This document shows positions 26,360-34,450 of a stretch of 64,000 nucleotides of DNA, in pieces. The position numbers and the translations under genes were made by a program. This stretch comes from UBA1794 sp031552405 (GTDB lineage Bacteria > Bacteroidota > Bacteroidia > Bacteroidales > Bacteroidaceae), in contig JAVBMN010000006.1 in the NCBI GenBank assembly GCA_031552405.1, positions 26,174-90,173 on the forward strand, read 5' to 3'. The notes beneath the pieces were generated by a model. It had not been told where the DNA came from. It saw only the letters and a list, made by a program, of their open reading frames with translations, and did not search any database. How positions within the stretch are numbered: the first letter of the stretch is position 1; the number at the start of each line of letters is the position of its first letter.

Positions 26360-26629
26360 ATGACAAGAAGTTCATTTTCGATTCTCTTTTCTACAAGGGA
26401 AAGCAAGACAAGGAAAAATGGGTATGTACCTATTGAAGTTACAATCACGATCAACGGTGAAAGAACCACGTTTTCAACAGGAAAGCTCGTACTAGCAGCC
26501 AATTGGAGCAAAACAAGGCATTACATTGACATAAGGCATGGCAATAATAGTATTCTTGTTATTTGTAATTGCTATGGTTGTACCACCACAGCCAGTCGTC
26601 CCCTTATTTATCAAACAATTAATAGGTAA
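26360..26629 (+). pseudogene. Integrase (tyrosine recombinase) N-terminal remnant
   Basis: The first roughly 54 residues (MTRSSFSILFSTRESKTRKN, then GYVPIEVTITINGERTTFSTG and LVLAANWSKTR) match the N-terminal arm-binding/SAM-like region of Bacteroidetes phage-type integrases. Real integrases of this kind have about 400 residues; homology stops near 26520, and the remaining 30 or so codons are antisense to the neighbouring minus-strand fragment. The catalytic domain (R..HxxR..Y) is absent. This is therefore the broken end of a former mobile element. Confidence 0.72.
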
Positions 26630-26710
26630 TCCTTTTTTAAACTCTTCAATGTCTGATAAATACTCGCATTTTCCTTTTTCATAATAGGCTTTAATAACTC
26701 TTTTTTTCAT
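26492..26710 (-). pseudogene. N-terminal fragment of a P-loop-like mobile-element protein
   Basis: From the ATG at 26710 (minus) about 60 residues look genuine: KKRVIKAYYEKGKCEYLSDI, then LPINCLINKGTTGCGGTTIA, a glycine-rich loop resembling a modified Walker A, and NTIIAMPYVN. After that the frame runs into the reverse of the integrase fragment and stops. I recognise the style of this N-terminus from phage or plasmid ATPases in Bacteroidetes but cannot name the family. Junction near 26525. Confidence 0.5.
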
Positions 26711-26841
26711 TTGAACGATTTTTAAATAATTTGTATCGTTTGATCTGAAAAGTAGTTTACCGGATTTTCTTCTATTTTTTCTTTATAGTACTTTTTCTCA
26801 TTTCAGAATCAGAAAATCCAGAATTCTTTGAGATTCTTTCT

Positions 26842-27003
26842 TTATAGTAGTTTTGGGCATTTATTTTTTGTTTCATCTAAGCGTTTCAAATACAGGATGT
26901 TGTTTTTTGAGTCAATGATAAAATCAAAATAACGAAGGACTGCTGTTCCTAAAAGCCCATTTACGGCGGAAGAATCAGAATGGGAATTGGTTAGCAATTC
27001 AAC
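26842..27003 (-). pseudogene. C-terminal remnant of a retropepsin-like aspartic protease
   Basis: The minus frame between stops at 27004-27006 and 26842-26844 reads ...SSAVNGLLGTAVLRYFDFII and then DSKNNILYLKRL. The pattern GLLGxxxLRxFxxIIDxxxxxLYL is the C-terminal signature of bacterial aspartyl protease family proteins. There is no start codon and no catalytic DTG half, so only the tail remains. It is the third broken gene in this AT-rich scar. Confidence 0.42.
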
Positions 27004-27068
27004 TTATGATTATGGAATTCTAAAAGCGAACTACAAAAAAAGCCCTGACCCTCTCACTAAAGTCTTTT

Positions 27069-27113
27069 GAGCCGCAAGCGAAACCATCATATGTGATTTA
27101 CTCGTTTACTTTG
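27069..27113 (+). promoter_or_regulatory. GAGCCG element plus -7-like box upstream of RibD_C gene
   Basis: GAGCCGCAAGCGAAACCATC (27069-27088) lies 41 nt before a TTTG (27110-27113) in the sequence TTACTTTG, a near match to TAnnTTTG. The same element with the same 41-nt offset occurs upstream of the alcohol dehydrogenase gene. Confidence 0.5.
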
Positions 27114-27148
27114 CAGAAGAAAATTTTCAATCTATTAAAAGTAAGAAG

Positions 27149-27856
27149 ATGAGACCAAAGATTATTTGTCACATGATGAGTTCGGTAGATGGCCGACTAG
27201 TTACCTATCGCTATACGCTGCCTTTCGATGGCAAAAGTATGGATGATGTTTCTGCACAGTATTTCTCTATTAGTAATGAACTGAATGGACAAGCCGTTAT
27301 GATTGGACGGAAAACAGTACAGGAAAATTTTATGCCCAAAACTTTTGAAAACAACGATTATTTCCCAACGGAAAACCCTACGACCTTTATTGGTAAGCGC
27401 GATGCAGCATCTACAATCATTGTTATTGACCCCAAGGGGAAAATTTACTATGAAAATACCGATAATGACAATTTTATCGCTATACTCAACGAAAAAGTGT
27501 CTGACCAATACCTGTCACATTTAAGGAATAACGGCGTTTCGTACGTCTTCGCAGGGCCGGAAGGAAATGACATTGCAAAAGCGATGGACATATTGGGTAA
27601 TGATTTCGGTTTGAATAAAATCTTACTAGAAGGTGGTGGCTTTATCAATGGTGCATTTCTAAAAGCAGGTTTGATAGACGAACTTAGTCTGATGCTCTAT
27701 CCGGGCGTTGATGGATTAGCAGGAATGCCCGCTATCTTCGAATACGAAGGAAAAGAAAATGAGCAACCAGCACAGGGACAGGCATTGGAATTAATTTCAG
27801 TCAAACAATTGCCCGACGGAATCATGTGGCTATATTACAAATTTCACAAAGTATAG
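27149..27856 (+). CDS. RibD_C / dihydrofolate reductase-like family protein
   Basis: This 235-residue protein matches the RibD C-terminal/dihydrofolate-reductase superfamily: MSSVDGRL at the N-terminus, VMIGRKTVQEN, and the nucleotide-binding LLEGGGFINGAFL near residue 165. Such stand-alone proteins are NADPH-dependent reductases of unknown substrate and are common in accessory regions; it is not the riboflavin RibD itself because the deaminase half is absent. It starts 36 nt after a promoter-like element and is transcribed as its own unit ahead of the AraC gene. Confidence 0.85.
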   Translation: MRPKIICHMMSSVDGRLVTYRYTLPFDGKSMDDVSAQYFSISNELNGQAVMIGRKTVQENFMPKTFENNDYFPTENPTTFIGKRDAASTIIVIDPKGKIYYENTDNDNFIAILNEKVSDQYLSHLRNNGVSYVFAGPEGNDIAKAMDILGNDFGLNKILLEGGGFINGAFLKAGLIDELSLMLYPGVDGLAGMPAIFEYEGKENEQPAQGQALELISVKQLPDGIMWLYYKFHKV

Positions 27857-27869
27857 TTTTTTTGTATCT

Positions 27870-27912
27870 GAGCCGTAAGATAAAGTAATTTCTACTATTT
27901 TTCGTACCTTTG
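27870..27912 (+). promoter_or_regulatory. GAGCCG element and -7 box upstream of araC-type gene
   Basis: GAGCCGTAAG (27870-27879) precedes TACCTTTG (27905-27912) by a similar distance to the other two copies (TTTG at offset 39). The right part of the element (GCGAAACCATC) is not conserved here. Confidence 0.42.
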
Positions 27913-27944
27913 CATTTAGAAACTATCTTTAAAAAATCTGTATT

Positions 27945-28775
27945 ATGGGACAATCGAAGTCCGATTCGCTTATATTGAATTATTCCGATGTGTTTTTCGG
28001 CTTCCACTTCAACGAAATGGAAACCTGTGTACACATGGCCAAAGACCATATGCTTGTATATGTGTATTCGGGTGAATTGCTATTGGAAGAAGGAAAGAGC
28101 AGTGCAACCGTACAGTCGGGCGAATGTATGTTCCTTCGGAAAAATCATCGTATCAATATGACCAACCGTCCAAAAGGAAATGAACAGTTTCGGGCTATTT
28201 TCCTTGTATTCAGCCGTAAATTTCTACGGGAATATTACCGCCAAATGGATAAATCAAAACTTCCGACAGACTTAAAAGATTGCGATGTGAGTGTGATAAG
28301 AGTATCGCCAACGCCCGATATTACAAGCCTGTTCAGTTCCATGATTCCTTACTTCGATTCATCTATCAAACCGACAGATGAATTGATAAAAATGAAGCTG
28401 CAAGAAGGGGTACAAGCTCTGCTTCGCATTGATATTAGTTCTTCGGTAACGCTTTTCGATTTTGTCGAACCGTGGAAAATCGACATACTCGAATTTCTGA
28501 ATGAGAACTATATGTGCGACCTTTCATTGGAAGAAATCGCTTCGTTTACAGGCCGAAGCCTCGCCACATTCAAGCGTGATTTCAAAAAGATAAGCGAACT
28601 TTCGCCCGAACGGTGGCTGATGAAAAAACGGCTTGAATCGGCTTACAAGAAAATCAGAGAAGAAGGCAAAAAAGTGTCCGACATCTACTTAGAAACAGGA
28701 TTTAAAAGCCTTTCCCACTTTTCTACCGCTTTCAAAAAGGAATATGGGCTTGCACCGACAAGTATCAATAAATAG
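27945..28775 (+). CDS. AraC family transcriptional regulator
   Basis: This 276-residue protein has an N-terminal cupin-like ligand-binding domain (about 1-160; YSGELLLEEG, SGECMFLRKNHRINM) and a C-terminal pair of helix-turn-helices (about 175-275; DLSLEEIASFTGRSLATFKR and VSDIYLETGFKSLSHFSTAF) ending in the AraC-type FKKEYGLAPT. It probably controls the surrounding oxidoreductase genes, whose promoters share a GAGCCG element. It has its own -7 box. Confidence 0.92.
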   Translation: MGQSKSDSLILNYSDVFFGFHFNEMETCVHMAKDHMLVYVYSGELLLEEGKSSATVQSGECMFLRKNHRINMTNRPKGNEQFRAIFLVFSRKFLREYYRQMDKSKLPTDLKDCDVSVIRVSPTPDITSLFSSMIPYFDSSIKPTDELIKMKLQEGVQALLRIDISSSVTLFDFVEPWKIDILEFLNENYMCDLSLEEIASFTGRSLATFKRDFKKISELSPERWLMKKRLESAYKKIREEGKKVSDIYLETGFKSLSHFSTAFKKEYGLAPTSINK

Positions 28776-28802
28776 AATCTGACCTTTTCGATAAACTTAA
28801 AT

Positions 28803-28847
28803 GAGCCGCAGGCGAAACCATCGTCTGCGGCTCTTGTTTTACCTTTG
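28803..28847 (+). promoter_or_regulatory. GAGCCG element, hairpin and -7 box upstream of alcohol dehydrogenase gene
   Basis: GAGCCGCAGGCGAAACCATC (28803-28822) differs at one base from the copy at 27069. Here GAGCCGCAG also pairs with CTGCGGCTC (28825-28833), followed by TTGTTTT, so it could double as the terminator of the AraC gene. The -7 box TACCTTTG is at 28840-28847, TTTG at the same 41-nt offset as in the first copy. Confidence 0.55.
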
Positions 28848-28874
28848 CATCATAAATTTTAAAAAGAAAATGTA

Positions 28875-30035
28875 ATGGAGAATTTTCAATTTTGTGTCGG
28901 AACTAACATCTTGTTCGGTAAAAACCAAATCCTCAATTTGTCGGATGTACTCGGAAAATATGGTAAAAAAGTGTTGCTGACCTACGGTGGCGGAAGTATC
29001 AAACGTACCGGATTGTATGACAAAGTAAAGGAATTATTATCCGGCTTCGAGGTTTACGAATTGGACGGCATAGAGCCGAATCCAAAGTTAGCATCGGTTT
29101 ACGCCGGTGAAAAACTCTGTAAGGGAAACGGTATCGATGTTGTGTTAGCTGTTGGTGGCGGCAGTGTGATTGATTGTTCCAAGGCAATTGCTGCCGCAGC
29201 TTGTTACGAAGGAGATGCCTGGGATTTGATTACATTCGCAGCTCCTATTGAAAAGGCGTTGCCACTTTGCACCGTTTTGACGATAGTGGCAACGGGAAGT
29301 GAGATGAATTCGGGTGCCGTTATTTCCAATCCGCAGACCAATGAAAAGATAGGTTTTATGAGTAGCCACCTGATACCGAAAGCCTCTATTCTCGACCCAA
29401 TATACACATTTACCGTTCCTAAAAATCAGACAGCAGCAGGTACAGCCGACGTACTATCGCACTTATTGGAACAGTATTTTGTTTCGGAAAGCACATTTAT
29501 GACCGACCTGCTTGTGGAAAGCGTGATAAAAACGGTTATCAAATACGCCCCGGTTGCCATCGCGGAACCTGAAAACTACGAAGCGCAGGCACAGCTTATG
29601 TGGGCCAGCTCTATCGGTGATAATGGAACACTAAGCAACGGTAACAGGCTTTGTGCATTCAGTTGTCACGGCATCGAGCATGAATTGAGCGCTTATTACG
29701 ATATTACACATGGCGTCGGGCTGGCTATCGTGACGCCTCGGTGGATGCGCTATGTTTTGAGCAAAAACACAGTGGACAGATTCGCCCATTACGGAACAGC
29801 CGTGTGGGGGATAGAGCCGTCACAGGATAAATACGAAACGGCAAACCAAGCGATAGACGCAACCGAAAACTTCCTCAAAAGCCTCGGAATACCAATGAGG
29901 TTAACTGAATTAGGCATTGATGATAAAAACTTCGAGGCAATGGCCGAACACGCTGTACCTTCCGGAGCATTGGCTTACGGATATGTGCCACTGGATAAAA
30001 ATGATGTGGTGAATATCCTGAAAATGTGTGTATAA
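28875..30035 (+). CDS. Iron-containing alcohol dehydrogenase
   Basis: This 386-residue protein fits the Fe-ADH (group III) family of about 380-390 residues, close to BdhA/YqhD-type butanol or aldehyde reductases. GGGSVIDCSKAI binds NAD(P)H. Metal ligands are expected in DVLSHLLEQY, the CHGIEHELSAYYDITHG segment and HGVGLAI. YqhD-type enzymes reduce aldehydes with NADPH and often respond to reactive-aldehyde stress. It is followed 16 nt later by a flavodoxin-like gene and shares a promoter element with the two genes upstream. Confidence 0.93.
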   Translation: MENFQFCVGTNILFGKNQILNLSDVLGKYGKKVLLTYGGGSIKRTGLYDKVKELLSGFEVYELDGIEPNPKLASVYAGEKLCKGNGIDVVLAVGGGSVIDCSKAIAAAACYEGDAWDLITFAAPIEKALPLCTVLTIVATGSEMNSGAVISNPQTNEKIGFMSSHLIPKASILDPIYTFTVPKNQTAAGTADVLSHLLEQYFVSESTFMTDLLVESVIKTVIKYAPVAIAEPENYEAQAQLMWASSIGDNGTLSNGNRLCAFSCHGIEHELSAYYDITHGVGLAIVTPRWMRYVLSKNTVDRFAHYGTAVWGIEPSQDKYETANQAIDATENFLKSLGIPMRLTELGIDDKNFEAMAEHAVPSGALAYGYVPLDKNDVVNILKMCV

Positions 30036-30051
30036 TCAAAAGAAAACAAAT

Positions 30052-30690
30052 ATGAAAGTAGTATTGGTAAATGGCAGCCCAAACCAAAAGGGCTGCACCT
30101 ATACGGCGCTTACAGTAGTTGCCGAAATGCTGAACAAGGAAGGAATCGAAACGAAAATCTTTTGGATTGGGAAGAAAGCGATTTCTGGTTGTATAGCCTG
30201 TTACAAGTGCATGGAAACAGGGAAATGCGTGATTGCAACTGATAAAGTAAACGAGTTCCTTGAAATAGCGAAACAAGCGGACGGGTTTATTTTCGGAAGT
30301 CCGGTATATTATGCGTCGGCAAATGGCACCTTGACCGCATTCATGGACAGGGCGTTTATTTCCGACCTTGCGGGAAACGACAATCAGGCTTTCCGTCTAA
30401 AACCTGCGGCAGCTGTGGTTTCAGCACGTCGCGCTGGAACAACCGCCACATTCGACCAACTCAATAAGTATTTTACCATTCAGGAAATGCCTGTCATTTC
30501 TTCCAGTTATTGGAACATGGTACATGGCGAAAAGCCGGAAGAGGTAATGCAGGACAAAGAAGGGCTTCGGACAATGCGTATACTGGGAAGAAACATGGCT
30601 TGGTTTCTGAAATGCAAGGCTGTTGCTGAAAAAGCCGGAATTCAACAGCCCGAACGGGAAGAGGCGGTATTCACCAACTTTATACGATAA
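30052..30690 (+). CDS. Flavodoxin-like NAD(P)H-dependent FMN oxidoreductase
   Basis: From the ATG at 30052 the protein has 212 residues. The frame extends to 30028, inside the previous stop region, but that start lacks a good ribosome-binding site. VLVNGSPNQKGCTYTAL is the FMN phosphate-binding loop of the flavodoxin_2/NADPH-FMN reductase group. CIACYKCMETGKC is a Cys-rich insertion typical of iron-sulfur flavoproteins or their relatives, and GSPVYYASANGTL is the ring-binding loop. It is likely co-transcribed with the alcohol dehydrogenase gene. Substrate unknown. Confidence 0.9.
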   Translation: MKVVLVNGSPNQKGCTYTALTVVAEMLNKEGIETKIFWIGKKAISGCIACYKCMETGKCVIATDKVNEFLEIAKQADGFIFGSPVYYASANGTLTAFMDRAFISDLAGNDNQAFRLKPAAAVVSARRAGTTATFDQLNKYFTIQEMPVISSSYWNMVHGEKPEEVMQDKEGLRTMRILGRNMAWFLKCKAVAEKAGIQQPEREEAVFTNFIR

Positions 30691-30697
30691 AAATATC

Positions 30698-31231
30698 ATG
30701 AGTAAAAAAGTAATCATCCTATCGGCAAGTCCGCGCAAAGGCGGCAATTCAGATTTGTTGTGCGACCAATTTATGTGAGGGGCACAGGAAGCGGGACACA
30801 ACGTTGAAAAAATATACCTGCACAAGGAACGGTTGGGCTACTGCATAGCCTGCGATGCGTGCAGGGAAACGAAAAAGTGTGTGCAAAAGGATGTCGGGAA
30901 TGAAATCATAGAAAAGATGGTAAGCGCCGATGTAATTGTTTTTGCCACACCTGTCTATTTTTATGCGATGAACGGGCAATTGAAAACGCTTATCGACCGC
31001 ACACTTCCGCGATATTCCGAACTCGGCGGCAAAGCCTATCTCATCGCTACCTGTGCGGACCCGAAACACGATGCGGTGGAAGGAACAGTTTCCGATTACA
31101 AAAACTTCCTGCGTATGACACCTGAACTGACAGATGCAGGTCATATCTTCGCTTTCAGCGCATGGGCAAAAGGCGATATTCTTGGAAATCCTGCCATAAT
31201 GCAGGCGTATGAAGCAGGTAAAGCATGCTGA
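30698..31231 (+). pseudogene. Second flavodoxin-like oxidoreductase, interrupted by an in-frame TGA
   Basis: An ATG at 30698 starts KKVIILSASPRKGGNSDLL, the FMN-binding loop. After residue 26 a TGA (30776-30778) interrupts the frame, which then continues with GAQEAGHNVEKIYLH, CIACDACRETKKC and ATPVYFYAMNGQL to a normal end at 31231. Family members usually have a variable charged residue at the stop position, so CGA to TGA is the simplest explanation. Translation could restart at the TTG at 30833, but that product lacks the FMN loop. It follows the first flavodoxin-like gene by 7 nt. Confidence 0.82.
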
Positions 31232-31310
31232 GTAGAATGTTCGCCCTAGGCCGAATGCTTACTTTTCAAGCAGTAAGAATAAGCTCTGGGAGATATTGGC
31301 CTATATACAG

Positions 31311-31344
31311 AAGCCCTGCAAATCCATCACTATTTGCAGGGCTT
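31311..31344. terminator. Perfect 13-bp hairpin between converging operons
   Basis: AAGCCCTGCAAAT (31311-31323) pairs perfectly with ATTTGCAGGGCTT (31332-31344) around an 8-nt loop. No clear T run follows on either strand. Its position between the flavodoxin genes (+) and the LRR operon (-) fits a bidirectional terminator. Confidence 0.6.
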
Positions 31345-31403
31345 CCGGAAAAGAGGAGGAGGTCAGAGTATCGAGGCCTCATCCCCTGCCACTAACTCTA
31401 AGT

Positions 31404-31580
31404 TCAATTCGGGGCTTTTCTGCTCCAGAAGTCCGTGTCAGGGCCATCGTTATCACTGTCTAACAGAGAGCCTCTGGCTTTCATTTGACTTGGTGTTCCA
31501 TCTCCCGAGGCGGCTATCATAGCTTCTACCTCCAGTTCTATCACTTCGATAGAAGGGGCTTGGTATTGAGTCTTTTCCAT
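31404..31580 (-). CDS. 58-residue peptide of the Bacteroidetes ApxIEVIELExE type
   Basis: The minus-strand frame is open to 31649, but the plausible start is the ATG at 31578-31580, giving MEKTQYQAPSIEVIELEVEA, then MIAASGDG and a polar C-terminal tail. Small proteins with a Y-x-A-P-x-(I/V)-E-V-I-E-L-E leader and an A-S-G-D-G boundary occur in many Bacteroides next to surface-protein genes; no function is established that I can cite. The gene follows the frameshifted LRR gene by 40 nt and is likely the last member of that operon. The leader plus small-residue boundary resembles a cleavable precursor peptide. Confidence 0.6.
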   Translation of the reverse strand: MEKTQYQAPSIEVIELEVEAMIAASGDGTPSQMKARGSLLDSDNDGPDTDFWSRKAPN

Positions 31581-31620
31581 ATTATTGTTTGTTTTTATAT
31601 TATTGGATGAATATAGTTTC

Positions 31621-31874
31621 TTATTGTACAAAGAATTTCTGTCCTTCAATAAAGTATACGCCGGTGGGCAGGTTGCTCACCGGATTGCTGCCTGCCTCGA
31701 GTGTGAGGTAAGACACTACAATACCCATTGCATTGCGAATGGCAGCCTTGCCGGGGGCGGAGGATACGATGACGATACCTTCGGGGGTAGTCAGCACCTG
31801 CAGTCCGGCAGAGGTTTCCTCCTGCTCGTCCAAGGCGGTGGGGAGCTTATTGCTGATGAAGAGTTGCGGGAAGG
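31621..31874. repeat. 254-bp direct repeat, copy 1 (LRR gene 3' end)
   Basis: This segment aligns without gaps to 34197-34450; about seven base differences are seen by eye. It encodes the last roughly 84 residues of the two LRR genes. The bordering sequence diverges sharply, unlike normal paralogue divergence. Confidence 0.85.
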
Positions 31875-34139
31875 CTGCATATCTGGGATTATTGCTGCTG
31901 ACATAAGCATAGAAAGGAGCGATTATTGTGACGCTCTCCACCTTCTCAAATTCATTACCATTCAATGTCCATCCATTAGTGATAGTCTGACTTTGGTATA
32001 CACCGTGAAGGGAATGAGTAGTGCTTTCGCCAATAGACAGGTTCTCCGACTTATACACGGCACATCCTTCTTCTTCATTACTTGCATAAAAGGTAATGGG
32101 TACTTCATCCTGCAAGGAAGCAGCATACCCTTCACCCGGGAAAGAGAGGATGTAAGGGGTATTGCCCTTCATTTTTCCCTCTTTCGTACTCACAAAACAT
32201 ACGGTATTATCTACCGCATCTTTTTCGGGAATAACAAGCTCACGCAGCCAAAAGTGGCCGGGGTTGTTTTCTGTGATCGGCATGATCTCTCCACTCTCTA
32301 ACTTGCTTGAGTCATATTTTTCTGTCTTATAACCCGTCACATCGAAAGGCAGCACAATCGTCTGCCAGCCGTAGGAAGTAGTGGTAGCCCATACTTTGGG
32401 ATCACGGTCATAGCTGATATACTTAGCTTTAAACCCCTTCGGGCAATGGAAATCATTCCCATCGCTGAGCGTGATACAGGGAGCAGTACCGCCATAAATA
32501 CCGTTATGTATGTCTTCCGGAGCTTCGGAGGGTAGATACACAAGACAGTTGGAATTCAAACCGGCAAATGCGGTTTCCGCAATATCCGTGGCTGTGGCGT
32601 TCTCCAAGTTCATAGAGGTAACTTTGCCTAATCTACTACCTTTCCTATTTCGGTATAACCCACAGAAGCTATTTTTGCAGCCACAATACTCCTTTTGTCA
32701 TCACTAATACTTGCGATGGTAGGAATTGATTTCCAGAAAGTAGCAGTCGAGTAAGCTTTTTCTGAATCTACCGGAACGTACAGTATTTTGACAGAAGTGG
32801 GAAATGCATCCGGAAAGGTTGCCGGAACGCTCCCCGTTGCAGTTACGGAAACCAAGGAGCTACAGTTGGCAAAAATCCAAGGACCAAAGCTCGTCACACT
32901 CCCCGGTATCGTAATAGAGACCAAATCTTCACAATTAGTGAATGCCCATTGCCCAATGCTTGTTACTCCCTCAGGAATTACCATGGAGACTAGGGAAGTG
33001 TAAGCAAAAGCCGCATACCCAATACTCGTCACACTCTCAGGAATTGCAATGGAGGTCAAATAGGCACAATTCGAAAAAGCCTCTCTTCCAATCGTTTTCA
33101 AGTTGCTTGTTCCGGAAAAAGTAATATTGCTCAAGCGGGAGTTATTAAAAGCCTGTTCCTTAATACTCGTTACACTCTCAGGAATTACAATGGATTTCAA
33201 CGTGGTAGAAGCATTGAAGGCATACGTTCCAATAGCCGTTACATTATACGTGATACCTCTATAGGTTGCTGTTGGAGGGATGTTGATCATTGCTGTTTCG
33301 GAATTATTTGCAAAACCTTTCACCTCAACGGTGTTTCCTGTCAGGATGTTGTACTTTATCCCATTGTCGGTAAACACTCTTTCAACGATTCCTCCATTAT
33401 ATTCGAAAATGTTCCAGTCGCCATTAGATTTATACGCTTCAACGTAACCAACAGGTACATACAAAGTAGAGGCTTCGACAATATCAAAGAAAGGATAATC
33501 AGAATCCCAAGGGAGAACGATGGGGGCGATATATTCTACAATTACAGAAGCCAAGGGGCACTCGGAAAAAGCTTTGGCCCCAATACTCGTTACGCTCTTG
33601 GGGAGGGTCAAAAAGTTTAAAGATTTACATCGAAAAAACGCCTCGTTGTCTATAGTTGTACCCATACCTTCAAGTATCGTAACGGAGATTAAAGAATCAC
33701 ATAGAGAAAACGCCGTTTTTCCAATAGTACGTACACTCCCCGGAATTGTAATAGATTTTAAATGCGAGAAGGAAAACGCATCTTTCCCAATACTCGTTAC
33801 ACTCTCCGGAATCGTTATGGATTTAATTTCACCCAGATAAAATCCAGATTCTTTGATCTCCGTTACACTCTCAGGAATCGTTATCGTTTTGGCGATACAG
33901 GCGCGAAAAGCAGACGACCCAATAGCTGTCACATTATACGTGATTCCACTATAGGTTACGGTCTCAGGTATGACAATCGTTTTATCCGCACCTGGCTTAT
34001 ATGCATTATATGCAACCTCAACAGTTTTATCCGACAGTTTTGTGTACTCGATCTCTATACCGTCTTCGTTCTCTATTTTAAATGCCCAGCACTGCATCGA
34101 TAACAACGCAAGCATTGTACTTAGCAAATATTTATACAT
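31621..34139 (-). pseudogene. BspA-like leucine-rich repeat surface protein, frameshifted
   Basis: A signal peptide (MYKYLLSTMLALLSMQCWAF) is followed by BspA/TpLRR repeats of the type SVTSIGxxAFxxCxxLxSITIP (about residues 65-460). The first frame ends at 32628 in ...GYTEIGKVVD. The continuation (MNLENATATDIAETAFAGLN, NCLVYLP and the C-terminal domain ending QKFFVQ) lies in another frame from about 32640 to 31621. The intact neighbour 34197-36503 has these parts in one frame, so a frameshift near 32625-32640 is the likely cause. The spot looks like a short imperfect direct duplication rather than a homopolymer. If real, the protein loses its C-terminal anchoring or sorting domain. Confidence 0.78.
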
Positions 34140-34196
34140 TATATGAAATTTAATTATCCGATAATTGTTTTGATTTTCTATTTATCATTCCTCTGG

Positions 34197-34450
34197 CTAT
34201 TGTACGAAGAATTTCTGTCCTTCAATAAAGTATACGCCGGTGGGCAGGTTGCTGACCGGATTGCTGCCTGCCTCGAGTGTGAGGTAAGACACTACAATAC
34301 CCATTGCATTGCGGATGGCAGCCTTGCCGGGGGCGGAGGATACGATGACGATGCCTTCGGGGGTAGTCAGCACCTGCAGTCCGGCAGAGGTTTCCTCCTG
34401 CTCGTCCAAGGCGGTGGGGAGCTTGTTGCTGATGAGGAGTTGCGGGAAGG
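34197..34450. repeat. 254-bp direct repeat, copy 2 (LRR gene 3' end)
   Basis: Partner of 31621-31874, same orientation, no gaps. Similarity drops abruptly upstream of GCGGGAAGG. Direct orientation means recombination would delete one LRR gene. Confidence 0.85.

Noticed and set aside
30776..30778. TGA as selenocysteine in the flavodoxin-like gene
   Set aside because: The position is a variable charged residue in relatives, not Cys, and no hairpin typical of a SECIS element was seen.
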